From contig JAXCGZ010016983.1 of assembly GCA_037179515.1 (NCBI GenBank), forward strand, positions 151,001 through 215,000: a stretch of 64,000 bases of DNA, written 5' to 3'. Below are positions 12,741 through 24,920 of the stretch, in pieces. Both the position numbers and the translations under genes were made by a program. The DNA comes from Halocaridina rubra. Taxonomy: Eukaryota; Arthropoda; Malacostraca; Decapoda; Atyidae. Every line of letters starts with the position of its first letter. Positions within the stretch are counted from its first letter, which is position 1. Below the pieces are notes generated by a model that searched no databases, had not been told where the DNA came from, and saw nothing but the letters and a program-made list of their open reading frames with translations.

Positions 12741-15378
12741 CATCATAGTAACAGTACTGTAACAAAGGGAAGGATTATGGATAGACGAAAAAAGGTAAGT
12801 AAATGCTCAGACACCTATAATACAAGGCTTGCATGGATTATATTTCTGTTACACTGGTTACAAAATCAACTGGTTTGATGTGGTTAAGAACGTTTTATCA
12901 GATGATGTGGAGTACCTTTCAAAATAATGAAGAGGATACTGAAATTAATTATTATCATCTGAAGCAAAAATAGAGGAAAAAACTACAAATCAAGACTATA
13001 TTGACTCCATAGCTAGGGTAGGGTGCTATTATCATATCATATACACCAGGAGACAAGGTAAACAGTCCATGAACAAACAAGCTTGGTCACTCTGTAATGA
13101 TGTACCATAATATCATTACTACTCAAACCAACTGAATACATCAATAACAGATATCAATCTTCTCATGAAACTTACTATTAGAAATTACAACTTCATGAAA
13201 AAGACAAAGTTTGAACTCATCCCTCAAAAGCTATTTCAAGTGTATAGTTATTATCACATTTTATTATGAATCTGGAGCCAGGACAAAAGAGGGAGTATTT
13301 TAAAATCATCTACATGATAGCATGTACTGTACATGTGTTATTTTGGGTTCTCTCCTGCTAACAATACTAGCAAACAATGTAACAATAGATAATCTTAAAA
13401 AAAAAAAAAAAATCCTGCAGTCACAGAGAGGTTTTAAATCCAACTTTGAATTATCATTAAAAAAATCAAAAGAATTATTATGCAAAAAGACCTATCAAGG
13501 AAAAAATTAAATGCACAAAGAGAGCTTACTATGCAGCAAGAGTATGAGGTTTTGCTGCCATAGTTTGACACTCAATTATTGGATAACTACGCATGAAATG
13601 CAAAAAATTTGGCAAGCATTTATATGACAATTACTCATGAATACGTACTACCTTGTTAACCAAACTAAAATAAGAGAGATATCTTTGTTATTCAAAGTTG
13701 CCAAATAATACTGTACCTGTACTACTTCTACGGCAAGTTTGGCAGTAGATGTAGTAGTAGTACAGTATTATTTATTTTTTACTGCGACCATACTATTAAC
13801 ACAACTACATCATAATAATCTTCCAATTACACAACTAATGAGAGCAAAGTGAAAAGGAATTGTAATCCTCGAGTCCTGCACATACCGAAAGAAGAAGAAG
13901 GAATTCCAAGATATAAAAAAACCTAAGAGCTCAATCAACAATGAGAACAGAATGCAGAAAAACCTAAGTAAGAAGATACTTCCAAAGTCCTTCACATGAA
14001 AGAAGTACACGCTATAAAAATATCTTGCTGTTATTATGTTTCCATATCTATCTAATGAAATTATTTCACAGAAATCAACTTAAAAAATGAATATCACTTA
14101 TATGAACCAAATTAAATTATTCTTACTCCTTCTCAAGCAAAATCTCTCTTGATATTTACTTCATTCTACTCAACTCAAGCTGGACACCAAAGAATATACT
14201 TTAAAAAACATATACTGCATTATTAGAGTTCATGGTTATATTATCAATGTTCTCTGAAACAGTATCTCATTTCTATTTTTAGGAACTTTCCTACAGAGAG
14301 AGGCAAACTTTCATACCAAATTGTTTCCAAAGATGCTTAAAGTAAGAGGTCTTTATGCAAAGAAAATGACTAGAATTTAGACTAACAATATCAATATCTA
14401 AGGTAATATTCACCGCCTTCATTTTTATTTGAATATCTACTTGCATTTAGCTATAATTTTGAACTAAAGAACAAAATACCTAGATTCCTGCCAAATACTT
14501 CGAGTTACAAGAGGAATTGTAGGTTAAAAACTAGGATGGTGCTGAATACCTCTCTTGAAAATTATAACTAAGTTTATGTTACTTTCTATGTGCCATTTCT
14601 TTGCGTAAAAACTTTGTAGGTACGGTAGAGCTTACAGTTTCTAGTAAAAAAAACAAATATGATTACTCCATTATTGATTAACAAGGAAGAACACAAGGAG
14701 TATGAAGATAAGTTTAAAATGGCTATTATATACTGCCAGACAGGATGTAAACTAATGAAGAGAAGAAGTTAATGGATTAGAAATATTGCTGTGGAAGTTC
14801 CTAAGTCTAATATTACTGGCAAACTAGATACAACACAAAGTAATTAAAGATAGATTACAGACATGCACAAATACTGAGAGATGCCTTTTTCAGTGACCAA
14901 AAAACAAGAAACCTATACTGTATATAAAACAGTCTTCATAGTGCATTCTCTAATACTGTATTTCAATTGATGAAAAAGAAGTTACTTTATAAGGCTGTTC
15001 TACTGAACAGAGTCTATGAACCTGATTGTCTAAATGAAATAACAATGTGCTACTACCAACTTGAAAAAGCTTCAGTAAATATCAAAATACCATTTCTCCT
15101 ACTTAATGCTGATACTGTACAATGATCTACCACCCCCACGGTATCATTTTACAGGAGATTCCATATCCAGCGACAGATAAGGCATTCCTACTAACCATCT
15201 ATTCCCATGCATGCATTGTAATTACCTGTTAGCCTTCCACCTCAGTTCTATTATAACATATTGTAAGCTAGTTAGCAAATCTATCAGTCTTTTTGCACAT
15301 CACATTTTAAAACTGTCTGACTCACTGCACACATCATCTAAGCACCAAATATAACTTTCATTATACTGTATACCAATT

Positions 15379-15520
15379 GGGAACCATGGTAGCTTAGAGG
15401 ATAAAATACTCGAATAGGGCAGTGACAGAACCATGACTGAGCTCACCAGTTAGGAAGGGCATCCATCTGTAAATTCCCAAGCTTCAATCTCTCTGTGTTC
15501 TGGCACTTTCTAACTCAATT
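15379..15520 (+). repeat. tRNA-derived SINE-A, copy 1
   Basis: Starts GGGAACCATGGTAGCTTAG with an A-box-like head, then GGAAGGGCATCC. The same order of segments occurs at 18,497, 40,884 and 59,308. The B box is degraded in this copy. Confidence 0.6.
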
Positions 15521-15741
15521 TAAGTCCTAGTATTTCAGTGAATATAGGAGCTGAGACCTTGATACCATAGCTTACTTCACTATCTCTATCCAAAAATGCA
15601 TATTTTCAGTATCCTATCTCTAGAGCTATTTACTCATCATTTTTTAAGGCTTTCTCTGATCTCTCTTTCATCAACACAATCAATCAATATAAAAATTATA
15701 TATTCTAATAAATACTTCAAACATATAAAATGACCACAATC

Positions 15742-15820
15742 ATCCTTGTAATGGGCGTGGCCGAGTCAAAACACACAATCACCAGAATCTAAGATAATCT
15801 AATAACTCCTCTTTGCAAGT
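15742..15820 (-). repeat. Dispersed RTE-linked 3' segment, copy 2
   Basis: Carries GGGCGTGGCCGAGTCAAA, CACACAATCACCAGAA and AACTCCTCTTTGCAAG in the shared order of this family. Confidence 0.55.
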
Positions 15821-17589
15821 GGTATTCTAACACTTCATGAAATTATTTCTTTCTCTAGCAATGCTTAAATGTTTTTTACTTTTTTTCAAAATAACTTTAT
15901 GAAATAATATGAAATAACTAGACATTAAGTATTGCTTTTGAATATAAAGTATACTGTACAAGAAATAATTTAAGCTGGTATAGTTAACGTTTGCCTAAAA
16001 CAATAAAGATATCATCCACTAAAGCCAGTTTGCAACCTATCAGAGAAGCTATGTTAAAATTTTGTTTTAATATAATATTAATTTAATATGTTGTATTTTT
16101 TCCTTATCAAGTAGCCATAGTGAAGTCAGAAAACATGACTTACATTTGTATAATCAACTTATCAAGTATTTCTGCAATAACTTTCGATCCCTTACAAAAA
16201 AGGTAGTATACCATTCATAAACTGTCCTTAAATCCCATATGGTCTTGATAAACTCCAGATGACATTCCAGTGCACTTAAACATATAACTAACCCCTCGTC
16301 ATTAAAAAATAAGGCAACAGCTCATGACTGACTCTTCCCGCTGTAAAGTACAGTACAAGGAAATAAGTCACACACATACAGTAAAATTACTTATAAGGTA
16401 ATAAAAAATTTCTTTAAAAAACTGTTGAGTCTGATCTGAATCCATTTACAAGAAAGAAGACAATAAGAGCTCTCTTCACAAAGAATTTAAGTAATTCTTC
16501 ACTTAAAATAAAGCATTATAACATTGTATGATAATTAAATCATGCAACACACACTAATAAAACCACAAATGCAATGGTAACTCTGAACTGCATGTACTGT
16601 ACATTACCATAATTTAAAAGAAAAGTAATAAATGCAAGGTGCTGATAACCTAGAATCTGAATAATCAAGAACAACAAATTACTTGCAGTTAATTGCAGAA
16701 AAAAAACAAATACACGACCTAGTCTAACTGTCTCTATGTATCCTGTCAAGCACCTCTCTCTCTGGTGGAGGCGTAGCCAATCCAGAATTGAGTCATTCTC
16801 AAAACGGAGATAGAACACCAAGCACTAACTATATGGGTTATTAAGTGATGGTCTTAGACTACAGGAATGCATTAAGGGTAAGAGAAAGACAATCTCAAAC
16901 AAACAGAATTATACTATCAATACAGAACAAAACACCATTCCCATACCGACAGCCACATCATTACATTATACAGTACTATCTTGCCATAAAAATCTTTTAT
17001 GTCTTAATTAATGTGCTGTTCTTTTCACCAAATACTATGTGGATTACAGTGTTATTTGGGGTAAGGGAACACTAAAATTATCTACATAACATGACTCAAA
17101 CTGAATGAAGCCTTCAAAGGTTAGCCAAGAAAAAACAGGTGTTAAATATGTTATCCACGCAAACAACCCTTCTGCCCCAAAAGAGATGTTTTAGAAATTA
17201 GTTATACGCTACATTTATAAGCTACACATATGCAGAGCTTGATGTGCATAGCCCATGAGGACAAATAAAAAATAAATATGTGCAAAAATTTACAAGATAA
17301 ATTTGTTGATTATATACAGGTAATTAAATTTATACATTATATACAAATGGGTCTATCAGTTTACATAATTGCTTCTAAACTGTGCATACATGTGCAACAC
17401 TGGGGAAAAAGGGGCCATCACCCAGCAGGTGAAAACTAACATTTCTTACCCCGGAAGAAAGATTTTTATGTGTCTGGTGATAGAAAACGGATGGAGTGGC
17501 CACTAACGCATAACACTTCAGTACCCGAGGGGTTGAAGAAGTGGAGATTGGGAAAACAAATATAAAAATATTTTTAGAACTAGGACAAA

Positions 17590-17590
17590 C

Positions 17591-17626
<36 letters not shown>

Positions 17627-17628
17627 CA
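17590..17628. repeat. (AAT)n microsatellite
   Basis: Trinucleotide run of about 39 bases in Cbl intron 8. Confidence 0.95.
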
Positions 17629-18496
17629 TAATAATGAAAGCTGAGAAGACGAAAAGCAATAGCACAGCTACCCAATCACCACAACAATTATGGATGCAGT
17701 ATTTTGCTTCAAGTGATCCAATAGATATGCTGGCATGCATCAATTTCTAGCTCAGATATAAAAAAGCTTTCATTATATCCAGAATAAAATGCAATGAGCT
17801 GAAAAAAAGAATGATGAGAGATGAGCAGCTGGAAGCTCCAGTCAGTTTCACTACAATACAACTGCACCTCAGTCAAACTTTTCTTATCCACTGCCTGTTC
17901 TTTACTTATATAGATTTGTCCCTTATCTTACGTGAACCATTGGTACCAAAACTACCTACGTAAGTCAAAATTCAAATATGTTTAAAACCATAATATAAAG
18001 TGTCAAGATTTCACATACAACTAATTTTCAACCTAATGTGTTCATTAAATCAAGCTTAGATTACTGCACTGTACTTAAATTTAACCTCATACAGTTTAAA
18101 TACATGTAAAACAATACAACAGTTGTCATAATATATTGTTTAGGGACAATATTTCAAATTTGAATTTTGTTTTAGAATTTTCCATATAAGCACGTTCAAA
18201 ACTGAGTAAGATGTGGGACAATTGTAACAGTTTTTGTCATTAAAAAAGTATTAATTAATTAAAATAGCTGAATAATCCCAAATACACTCCATAAATAAAA
18301 AATACTAAAATCTGTTTAACCAAATTAGGATTTTATTAAAGAGCAAGAAGCGAGCACATTGCCAACCTCCCCTGTGTATAAACTGGTATCTAATTTTACA
18401 CTAATATATTTTAGTGATGTAAAGTAGAAAAGAGAGTTTAAAGAACTGCAATAACCAACACCAAATAAGTTTCTATTCTCATTTTTTATATCACTA

Positions 18497-18645
18497 TTAA
18501 TCCCCATTTATGAGGATGGACACACAGATTGGAGCTGGCAAATTAAGTTTGCATGCCCTTCCCAACACCCAACAGTGGGCTTCATCGCAGGTATGCCACC
18601 ACGCAAGTCCAATATTCTAACCACTATGTTACTGCAGTAGCATAT
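18497..18645 (-). repeat. tRNA-derived SINE-A, copy 2
   Basis: On the minus strand it reads AACATAGTGGTTAGAATATT, CCTGCGATGAAGCCCACTG, GGGAAGGGCATGC and ends near ATGGGGATTAA-like sequence, as in copies 3 and 4. Confidence 0.68.
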
Positions 18646-19213
18646 ATACTATACCAGTTATCTGTCATTTTGTAAATGCTCTTTAGGTCCTTGGAATACT
18701 ATATGCTGTATACTGTACATACGAAAACTGAAAGCTTTGCAATATTTTTCATTTTCCAAGAACATTTAGCAGAAATTTCTGGTTGTATAAAAATTTACCT
18801 TTTACACTAAAGTTAAATTTTTTGACATATTAAAAAAAAAAGAAAACAAAAGAGGCTAAAGGTTCCACATTACAGTATAACTATGAAGCACCAATATGAA
18901 AAAAATAACCCCTTCAAAATTCAAACAAATTCTTTTTAGTTGAAAAATTTTGTCTAAAAATGTTTTTTTGTCCAAAAATTTCTTTTGGAATTAAAAACAC
19001 CACATCAATGGTGATGACGAGAAGCTTCAAGTGCTCATAAACCTCTTCCCTTTCTCACTTCTCCAATTTAAGCTGCTTTGCAGCTAGAATAAAAAATGTT
19101 ATTGTTCTAATGAGATACACAGGAAATGAAAGATGGATTTCTTTCATATACAGACACTCCCCAACTTTCAAACAAGTTAGGTCTAGAAGTCTATTAATTG
19201 GTAGAATTATTTG

Positions 19214-19546
19214 CGTTAGTTTGTGTAAGCTATCGTATGTTTGAATTCCGTGGCTGATAACGTCATGCCGCCATGTTTGCTAATGACATCACGACTGCCA
19301 CCATGTTTGCTAATGATGTCACGACGGTATGTTTACACGGGTCAGCTGAGCGGAGACAGCTGTTAGAGGCCTGAGAGACGCAGCTAAGACTTGAGCTAGG
19401 GAAGCGATTGTATAGTAGACTAAATCACCTGGACTTTCTAGTTAACTATGGACATAATAACCTGCCAGTGTTGGAGGCAAGTGGGACTACCTGGAGTGGT
19501 TATGGTGGGTCTAGACAACTTGTGCTGGTGAGTAAGAGTTTTAACA
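19214..19546 (+). repeat. 5' LTR of Copia-like element
   Basis: 333 bases, CGTTAG...TTAACA; the canonical TG start is mutated to CG. It aligns along its full length with the 3' LTR. It contains repeated GCTAATGAYRTCACGAC units resembling CRE/ATF sites. Preceded by ATTTG; GTTTG follows the 3' LTR, a 4/5 match for a five-base target duplication. Confidence 0.9.
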
Positions 19547-19547
19547 A

Positions 19548-19559
19548 TGGTAGCAGAAC
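19548..19559 (+). promoter_or_regulatory. Primer-binding site (initiator Met tRNA type)
   Basis: TGGTAGCAGAAC begins one base past the 5' LTR. It is complementary, with one mismatch, to the 3' end of animal initiator methionine tRNA, the usual Copia primer. Confidence 0.7.
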
Positions 19560-19577
19560 ATGGTTCCAAGATCAACA

Positions 19578-20430
19578 ATGGCGTCGTCTGGTAGCAGCAA
19601 GTGGCCACCATCTGATGTAAATTAACGGATTTGCTAAAGAAAACACAGGCATTAGCCATTCATTTATCACTGTAAGGAAGGGCAATGTTGGCGTCTTCTG
19701 AGCTTGAGATTAGGGATTTGGAAAATGATGATGGTGTTAAGACATTGTTAGATAAGATTGATGGTTTGTTTTTGGCAGATGAGGGGCGCAGGAAGTTTGC
19801 ATTGTTCAAGGCTTTGTATAATTTAAGGCGGCAAAGTGATCAAGATACTAAGAAATTTATGTCAATGTTTGAACATACATATTTTTTGTTTACTAACCAA
19901 GGTATGACACTCCCAGACTCGGTTAAGATTTTCATGCTATTTGCATTGTGCAAGTTGAGTGACAGTGAACAGGATTTGGCAATGTCGGCCATCTCTGATG
20001 AGACATAATAACATGAAAGCTGCTTTGAACTGCATATTTGCTAGGGATATTAGTGTACAGCCTGGAGCTGTTCGTGGAGGTGGAGTGAGATGTGAACCTG
20101 TCATCCTGGCATTGAAATTGGAAGGTGACATGAAGGAGGAAGAGGCACTTATGGTTAGAGGTTTTCAGCGTGGAGGACGTGGGTCCCAAGGTGGTCGTAG
20201 GGGAAGGCTATCAACCAGGTTAAGGGGATACCCTCGTCCGTTCACACGTAGAAGACAGAATCCTCTAGGGGCAGATGGGAAGTTGTCGAGGTGCCTGATA
20301 TGTGACTCACACTTCCCCTGGGCACAGAACTGCCCAAATGCATATGAAAATATACCTAATGAAAGGGACACTCAGGCAGCGTATCTGTCATTACTTATAG
20401 GTTATGCCCGAGGCAATGACAAGCTCGCGA
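19578..20430 (+). pseudogene. Copia gag (broken)
   Basis: A gag start MASSGSSKWPPSDVN at 19,578 is followed by an early stop or frameshift. The main open part begins MLASSELEIRD at 19,685 and includes LYNLRRQSDQDTKKFMSMFE, typical of the retrotransposon gag helical domain. After another shift near 20,000 the frame reads a Gly/Arg-rich stretch and CLICDSHFPWAQNC, a zinc knuckle whose histidine is out of register. It packages element RNA in intact relatives; here it is not functional. Confidence 0.82.
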
Positions 20431-20439
20431 AGCTTGTAG

Positions 20440-20826
20440 AGGAGTCCGTCAGTTGCGCAGTTTTAGACTCAGGGTGCTCACGACAGTGTGTGGCAGTACT
20501 TGGTTCCATAATTTTGTGAAAAACTTCAGTGATTATGAGCAGAGAGGCATAATTAAAGAATCGTCGGCTGCCACATTTACCTTTGCCGATGGGGTCACCA
20601 TTCCCTCTATCAAGCAAGTCACTCTTCCTTGTTTTATTGGTGGTATGAAAGCGGAGCTTGTGACTAACGTGGTGGATTGTAACATCCCATTACTCCTGAG
20701 TGGGCGGTCGATGAAGAAGGCAAAGATGTTAATTAACTTTGCAACTGACCAAGTTAAGATTCAAGGAAGGATTATTGATTTGCACACATCAGTATCTGGC
20801 CACTATTTGTTACCGATATCAGCGTG
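20440..20826 (+). pseudogene. Copia protease region (frameshifted)
   Basis: AVLDSGCS carries the D-S-G catalytic triad of retroviral-type aspartic proteases. A frameshift near 20,480 moves the frame to TVCGSTWFHNFVKNF, then FADGVTIPSIKQVTLP and NIPLLLSGRSMKKAK. These are standard Copia protease segments. The break separates the active site from the rest. Confidence 0.82.
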
Positions 20827-21170
20827 ACTAGTGCAGGAGTTGGGTGGAATGATTGCCTTGGCTGCCTTGCAGGGGAGCGATGTGAGGAAGACGCTTACAA
20901 ACTCCACAGACAGTTTGGACACCCTACAGCGGCTAAGCTAGTGAAACTAATTACTAATGCAGGGATTATGGACTCAGAACTAGAACAGGCAGTCCATAAG
21001 GTAACTGAGGAGTGTGAAATTTGTATTAAATTTGGATAGGAGAGACCATACCTTGTGGTCAGTTTGCCTAAGGCATTTCAGTTCACTGAGGCCATTGCCT
21101 TAGATCTCAAGGTTTGGGGTGCAAAATATTTTCTTGTCTTCATTGATTTGGCTATACGGTACTGTGTGAC
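20824..21170 (+). pseudogene. Copia integrase, N-terminal part
   Basis: YKLHRQFGHPTAAKLVKLI and CEICIKFG form the HHCC zinc-binding (GAG-pre-integrase) module. After a stop the frame continues AIALDLKVWGAKYFLVFIDL with the first catalytic aspartate. The reading is cut at about 21,170 by the inserted LINE tail. Confidence 0.82.
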
Positions 21171-21658
21171 AGGAGAATAGGGATTAAGTTGAGGGGTAAA
21201 GTGCATAAGACAGTTGTGAAACCTGCGATGATGTATGGAGCAGAGAAATGGGCAATAAAGAAGACACAAGAGAAAAAACTGGATGTGGCAGAGATGAGGA
21301 TGTTGAGATGGATGTGTGGGGTGACAAGAAGCGATAAGATAAAAAACGAGGTAATTTGAGGTACCTCAAAAGTTAGAGAAATATCAGATAAGATACAAGA
21401 AAGTAGACTACGATAGTATGGTCATGTCGTTAGGAGGGATGAACAGTATATTGGGAGGAGGGTGATGGAAATGGATATACAGGGTAGGAGAAGGAGAGGG
21501 AGACCAAACCGTAGCTGGATGGATTGCATCAATGACGACCTGAGATCTAAAGGTTTGTTGGGTGATGAGGTATGGGACAGAAACAAATGGAGAAAACTGG
21601 CCAGAAACATCGACCCCACATAAAAGTGGGAAAAGATGTAGACGAAGAAGAAGAAGAC
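21171..21658 (+). mobile_element. RTE-type LINE 3' fragment nested in Copia integrase
   Basis: Translates to the C-terminal part of an RTE-type polyprotein: VVKPAMMYGAEKWAIKK, LDVAEMRMLRWMCGVTR, YGHVVRRDEQ, GRRRRGRPNRSWMDCIN and WRKLARNIDPT, with two stops. It ends in GAAGAAGAAGAAGAC. It is 5'-truncated, as usual for LINEs. A second, more decayed copy lies at 46,998-47,245 on the minus strand. No clear target duplication was found. Confidence 0.85.
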
Positions 21659-22160
21659 AACAACAGTTACTGGGGATAAACGGGCTGTCACTATTATCAA
21701 GGCCCTGTTCCAGAGTTGGACTGTTATATTTGGAGCACAAGGGAAAATCCTATTGGATAACAGATGTAACTTTAGCAATGAAGAGATGTGGGCACTAGGA
21801 GAGGCATTCAACATCAAGATCATGGCCACTGCAGCTGAGAGCACCTGGAGTGTGTGAGAAGTTAAATGTGGTAATTGGGAATATCGTAAGGAAAATCATA
21901 GCAGAAATCATAGCAGCAATTAAATGTGTCTTGGAAGCTGTCTTGGCCTGGGCAGAGTCAGCAAGAAATGCCCTCATTAATTTCTCTGTATTTTCCCCTA
22001 ATCAGCTCGTGCTTGGTCACAACCCAGGACTTCCCAAGGTGTATGTATGCCAATGATCCCCCAAACTGGAAGATACTGGGACATCAGAAATTGTGAGGAA
22101 TAATTTAAATGCTCATCATCTAGCAAGGCAAGAATTTGTGAAAAATGAATCTGATAAATG
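21659..22160 (+). pseudogene. Copia integrase, C-terminal part (continues after LINE)
   Basis: Resumes with TVTGDKRAVTIIKALF, then ILLDNRCNFSNEEMWALGEA (second catalytic aspartate), MATAAESTWS and CEKLNVVIGN (the glutamate of the D-D-E set), followed by VLAWAESARNALINFSVFSP, NQLVLGHNPGLP. Short frameshifts interrupt it. Confidence 0.82.
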
Positions 22161-22189
22161 TCTGGCCAGGGCACTATGACACAACATTC

Positions 22190-23640
22190 GTGCTAGTGAC
22201 CTTGATAATGTACAGAATGGTGATGAGGTTTTTTACAAGGGACATGACAGTTACGAGTGGCATGAACCCGGGATCGTAATTGGCAGAGATGGAAAGCAAG
22301 TATTTGTGAGGCATAGGGGAGTTTATGTGAGGGCCCATGCATGCAAGCTGGCGCGGGCTCCAGACCCTGCTGGGGCGGTAAGAGACAGTGATGCAGATGG
22401 GGCCGTGCAACAAGAGGATGTAGAGCCAGAGCCAGCGGTGTCTAGAGAGAACGAGCACGCACAGGAGACGGAGAGTGACGATGGGCACTGTGAACCAGAG
22501 GCAGAGGATGATGATAGGTCAGGTGAGTCCAAAGGTGTGCCTGTACCACAGCAACCTTCACGTCTTACTGCAGGCCAGTGAATACAAGGCATTCGTAGTG
22601 AGAGTGGTGAACTGGTGTCTGGACGAGTTGTGAGCCGGGCTGGCAAAGCCAAAGGGAAGTACAAAGACTGTTACAATTTTCGGTGGGATTTAGATGGTAG
22701 CATCTTTTGGGCAGATCAGAACCGAGATTTCGGCACCTGGAAGATTGTCGATGAGGGTACAGAAATGATAATTTTCTTCAACTCTGAGGAGGTGATTTGT
22801 GCTAAGGAAAAAGAAATACAGAACTGGAGGGACAATAAGGTCTATGAAGAGGTGGAAGATGTCGGTCAAAAACCTTTATCTATGTGGTGGGTTGTGACGG
22901 AGAAAGTTAAGGGAGGACAATTGGTGGGGAAGGCAAGCCTGGTGGCAAGAGGATTTGAGGAGGACTCAGGAGAAGTTTGCAAGGATTCCCCGACATACTC
23001 AAAGGAAGCCATGCGTTTGGCATTATTGCTCACTGCGGCCATGGGTTGGACCTGTCACTGCTTGGATGTTAAGACAGCAGATCTGCAGGGCAGTGAATCT
23101 ATAGGAATATATATCTACACCCACCTCAGGAGTTTGCTGATGGCCGGCTATGGAAGCTGAGAAAGACTGTATATGGCTTGTGTAGTGCAGCCAATCATTG
23201 GTACCTCCGACTGAAAGACCAGTTAACAGATCTCAGCTCTCAGGTGTGCTCACTGGATCTGGCATTGTTTGACTGGAGATGAAATGGCAAGATTGAGGAC
23301 ATGTTCTGTATTTGTGGATGATTTACTATGGGCAGGGACTCCAGAGTTCAAGAGTACAGTGAAAGACCAGTTGCAGCAATTTTTTGATTGGAAGCTCTGA
23401 GTCAAAGGCATTTAAATATGTAGGTTTGAACATAACCTGATACAAGGATGGCAGCTTTACGTTGGACCAGCTAGATAATGCATCCACCTTGACTCCCATG
23501 ACAGTCAGTCGTAAAAGGGCAAATGTGAAAACGGGAGCAGTGTCAGAGTTGGAAAGATCTGAATACAGAGCACTGGTGGGCCAGTTAAATTGGATTACCA
23601 CTCATACCCATCCAGACATTGCCTTTGATGTGTGAACTGA
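22190..23640 (+). pseudogene. Copia reverse transcriptase (broken)
   Basis: RVT_2-type segments in order: an acidic linker (22,380-22,580), EEVICAKEKEIQNWRDNKVY, WWVVTEKVKGGQLVGKASLV, ARGFEE, SPTYSKEAMRLALLLTAAMG, HCLDVKTADLQG (normally D-K-A-A-F), KTVYGLCSAA-like sequence at about 23,165, and SVFVDDLLWAGTPEF near 23,306 with the catalytic V-D-D. It has at least three stops or shifts between these blocks. Confidence 0.85.
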
Positions 23641-24240
23641 ATGCAGCATGTAACCGGGCAACAGTGGCTGACATCTTGCAACTTAACAAGGTCATATCAT
23701 ATCTAGAGTGAAGACAGACAACATTCGGCTATATATGATATGAATGTCAAGGTTTGAGAATTTTTACCTTAAGTGCTTTTCTGATGCTTCCTTTGCTAAC
23801 CTGGTGGGTAGCGGGTCACAAGGAGGTTTTATAATATTCTTGCGGAGTGATGACGACAAGAAATGCCCCATCTACTGGCAGTCAAAAAGGATCAGACAGG
23901 TGGTTAAGTCGACTCTGTCTGTGGAGGCATTGGCTTTACTTGATAGTCTTGAGATGGCTGTGTACCTAGCCAGAATACTGCAGGAGATATCTGGTTATGG
24001 AAATCTAAGGATTTGGACCTTCATTGACAACAAGAGCCTGGTGGATTCCCTGCAATCAAGTAGGAGTGTGGATGATCGAAGATTGAGGATCGATATAGTA
24101 GTGTGAGATGTTGGAGCGTGGGGAGGTTGCTGAAGTGGCTTGGGTGGATGCATCGGGACAGTTGGCTAATTGCCTCAACAAGAAGGGGGCTTCACCAGAG
24201 CAACTCTGTGCTGCCATCAGCAAGGATTAAATTCAGCATA
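23640..24240 (+). pseudogene. Copia RNase H (broken)
   Basis: Includes CFSDASFANLVGSGSQGGFI, IYWQSKRIRQVVKSTLSVEA, LALLDSLEMAVYLARILQEI and FIDNKSLVDSLQSS, the D-E-D type order of Copia RNase H. Stops precede and follow the main open part (23,744-24,106). Confidence 0.82.
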
Positions 24241-24314
24241 GTATATCACATACAGCACTTGTATGTGGACCATCGCGGAATAGACTATGTAAAGGAATAC
24301 ATAGGACACCATAT

Positions 24315-24342
24315 GAAAAAAAAAAAAAAAGAAGGACGAGGG
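24315..24342 (+). promoter_or_regulatory. Polypurine tract of Copia element
   Basis: A purine run, mostly A, then GAAGGACGAGGG, directly abuts the TGTTAG start of the 3' LTR, where plus-strand DNA synthesis would be primed. Confidence 0.7.
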
Positions 24343-24678
24343 TGTTAGTTTGTGTAAGCTATCATTTGTTTGAATTCCGTGGCTGATGACATCATGCCGC
24401 CATGTTTGCTAATGATGTCACAACTGCCGTCACGGTTGCTAATGACGTCACGATGGTACGTTTACACGGGGTCAGCTGGGTGAAAACAGCTGTTAGAGGA
24501 CTGAGAGACACAGCTAAGACTTGAGCTAGGGAAGCGACTGTATAGTAGACTGAAGCACCTGGACTTCCTAGTTAATTTTGGACATAATAACCTGCCGGTA
24601 TATTGAAGGTGAGTGGGACTACCTGGAGAGGTTTGGGTGGGTCTAGACAACTCGTGCTGGTGAGTAAGAGTTTTAACA
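24343..24678 (+). repeat. 3' LTR of Copia-like element
   Basis: 336 bases, TGTTAG...TTAACA. It keeps a perfect TGACGTCA palindrome at 24,443-24,450, where the 5' LTR has TGATGTCA. Confidence 0.9.
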
Positions 24679-24920
24679 GTTTGTAAGTTGTGCCTGAGAA
24701 AAGAAAAAAATGTACTGTACAGTGCATACATATGCAGTACTATACAGTACTTAGGTTAAAGACACTTGACTACTATATAAAACAAAGTATATAGTATCAA
24801 AAATTTTTATACAGTAACAATAATGTAATAATACCATACAATCCAGCAATACATACAGTAATATGTGGGTAGATAACGGGTAGGTTTTTATTTGTATCTG
24901 TGAATGTTTGCAACTTAGTA

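Larger units (their letters stand above)
19214..24678 (+). mobile_element. Copia-like LTR retrotransposon, inactivated
   Basis: 5,465 bases including about 490 bases of inserted LINE. The order is LTR, primer site, gag with zinc knuckle, protease, integrase, reverse transcriptase, RNase H, purine tract, LTR. Integrase before reverse transcriptase is diagnostic of Ty1/Copia. The gag and RNase H style resembles the GalEa group known to be common in crustaceans, but that is recognition without alignment. Frameshifts and stops occur in all regions, so it cannot make a full polyprotein. LTR divergence is moderate, pointing to an old but not ancient insertion. Confidence 0.9.

Noticed and set aside
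16540..16821. Minus-strand 93-codon frame
   Set aside because: Hydrophobic but without recognisable domain, no splice or neighbour support; likely chance in AT-rich DNA.
21408..21844. Minus-strand frames of 110 and 140 codons
   Set aside because: They lie opposite the RTE tail and Copia integrase, which have clear family motifs on the plus strand.
22323..22664. Minus-strand 113-codon frame
   Set aside because: Opposite the acidic linker of the Copia polyprotein; no motif of its own.
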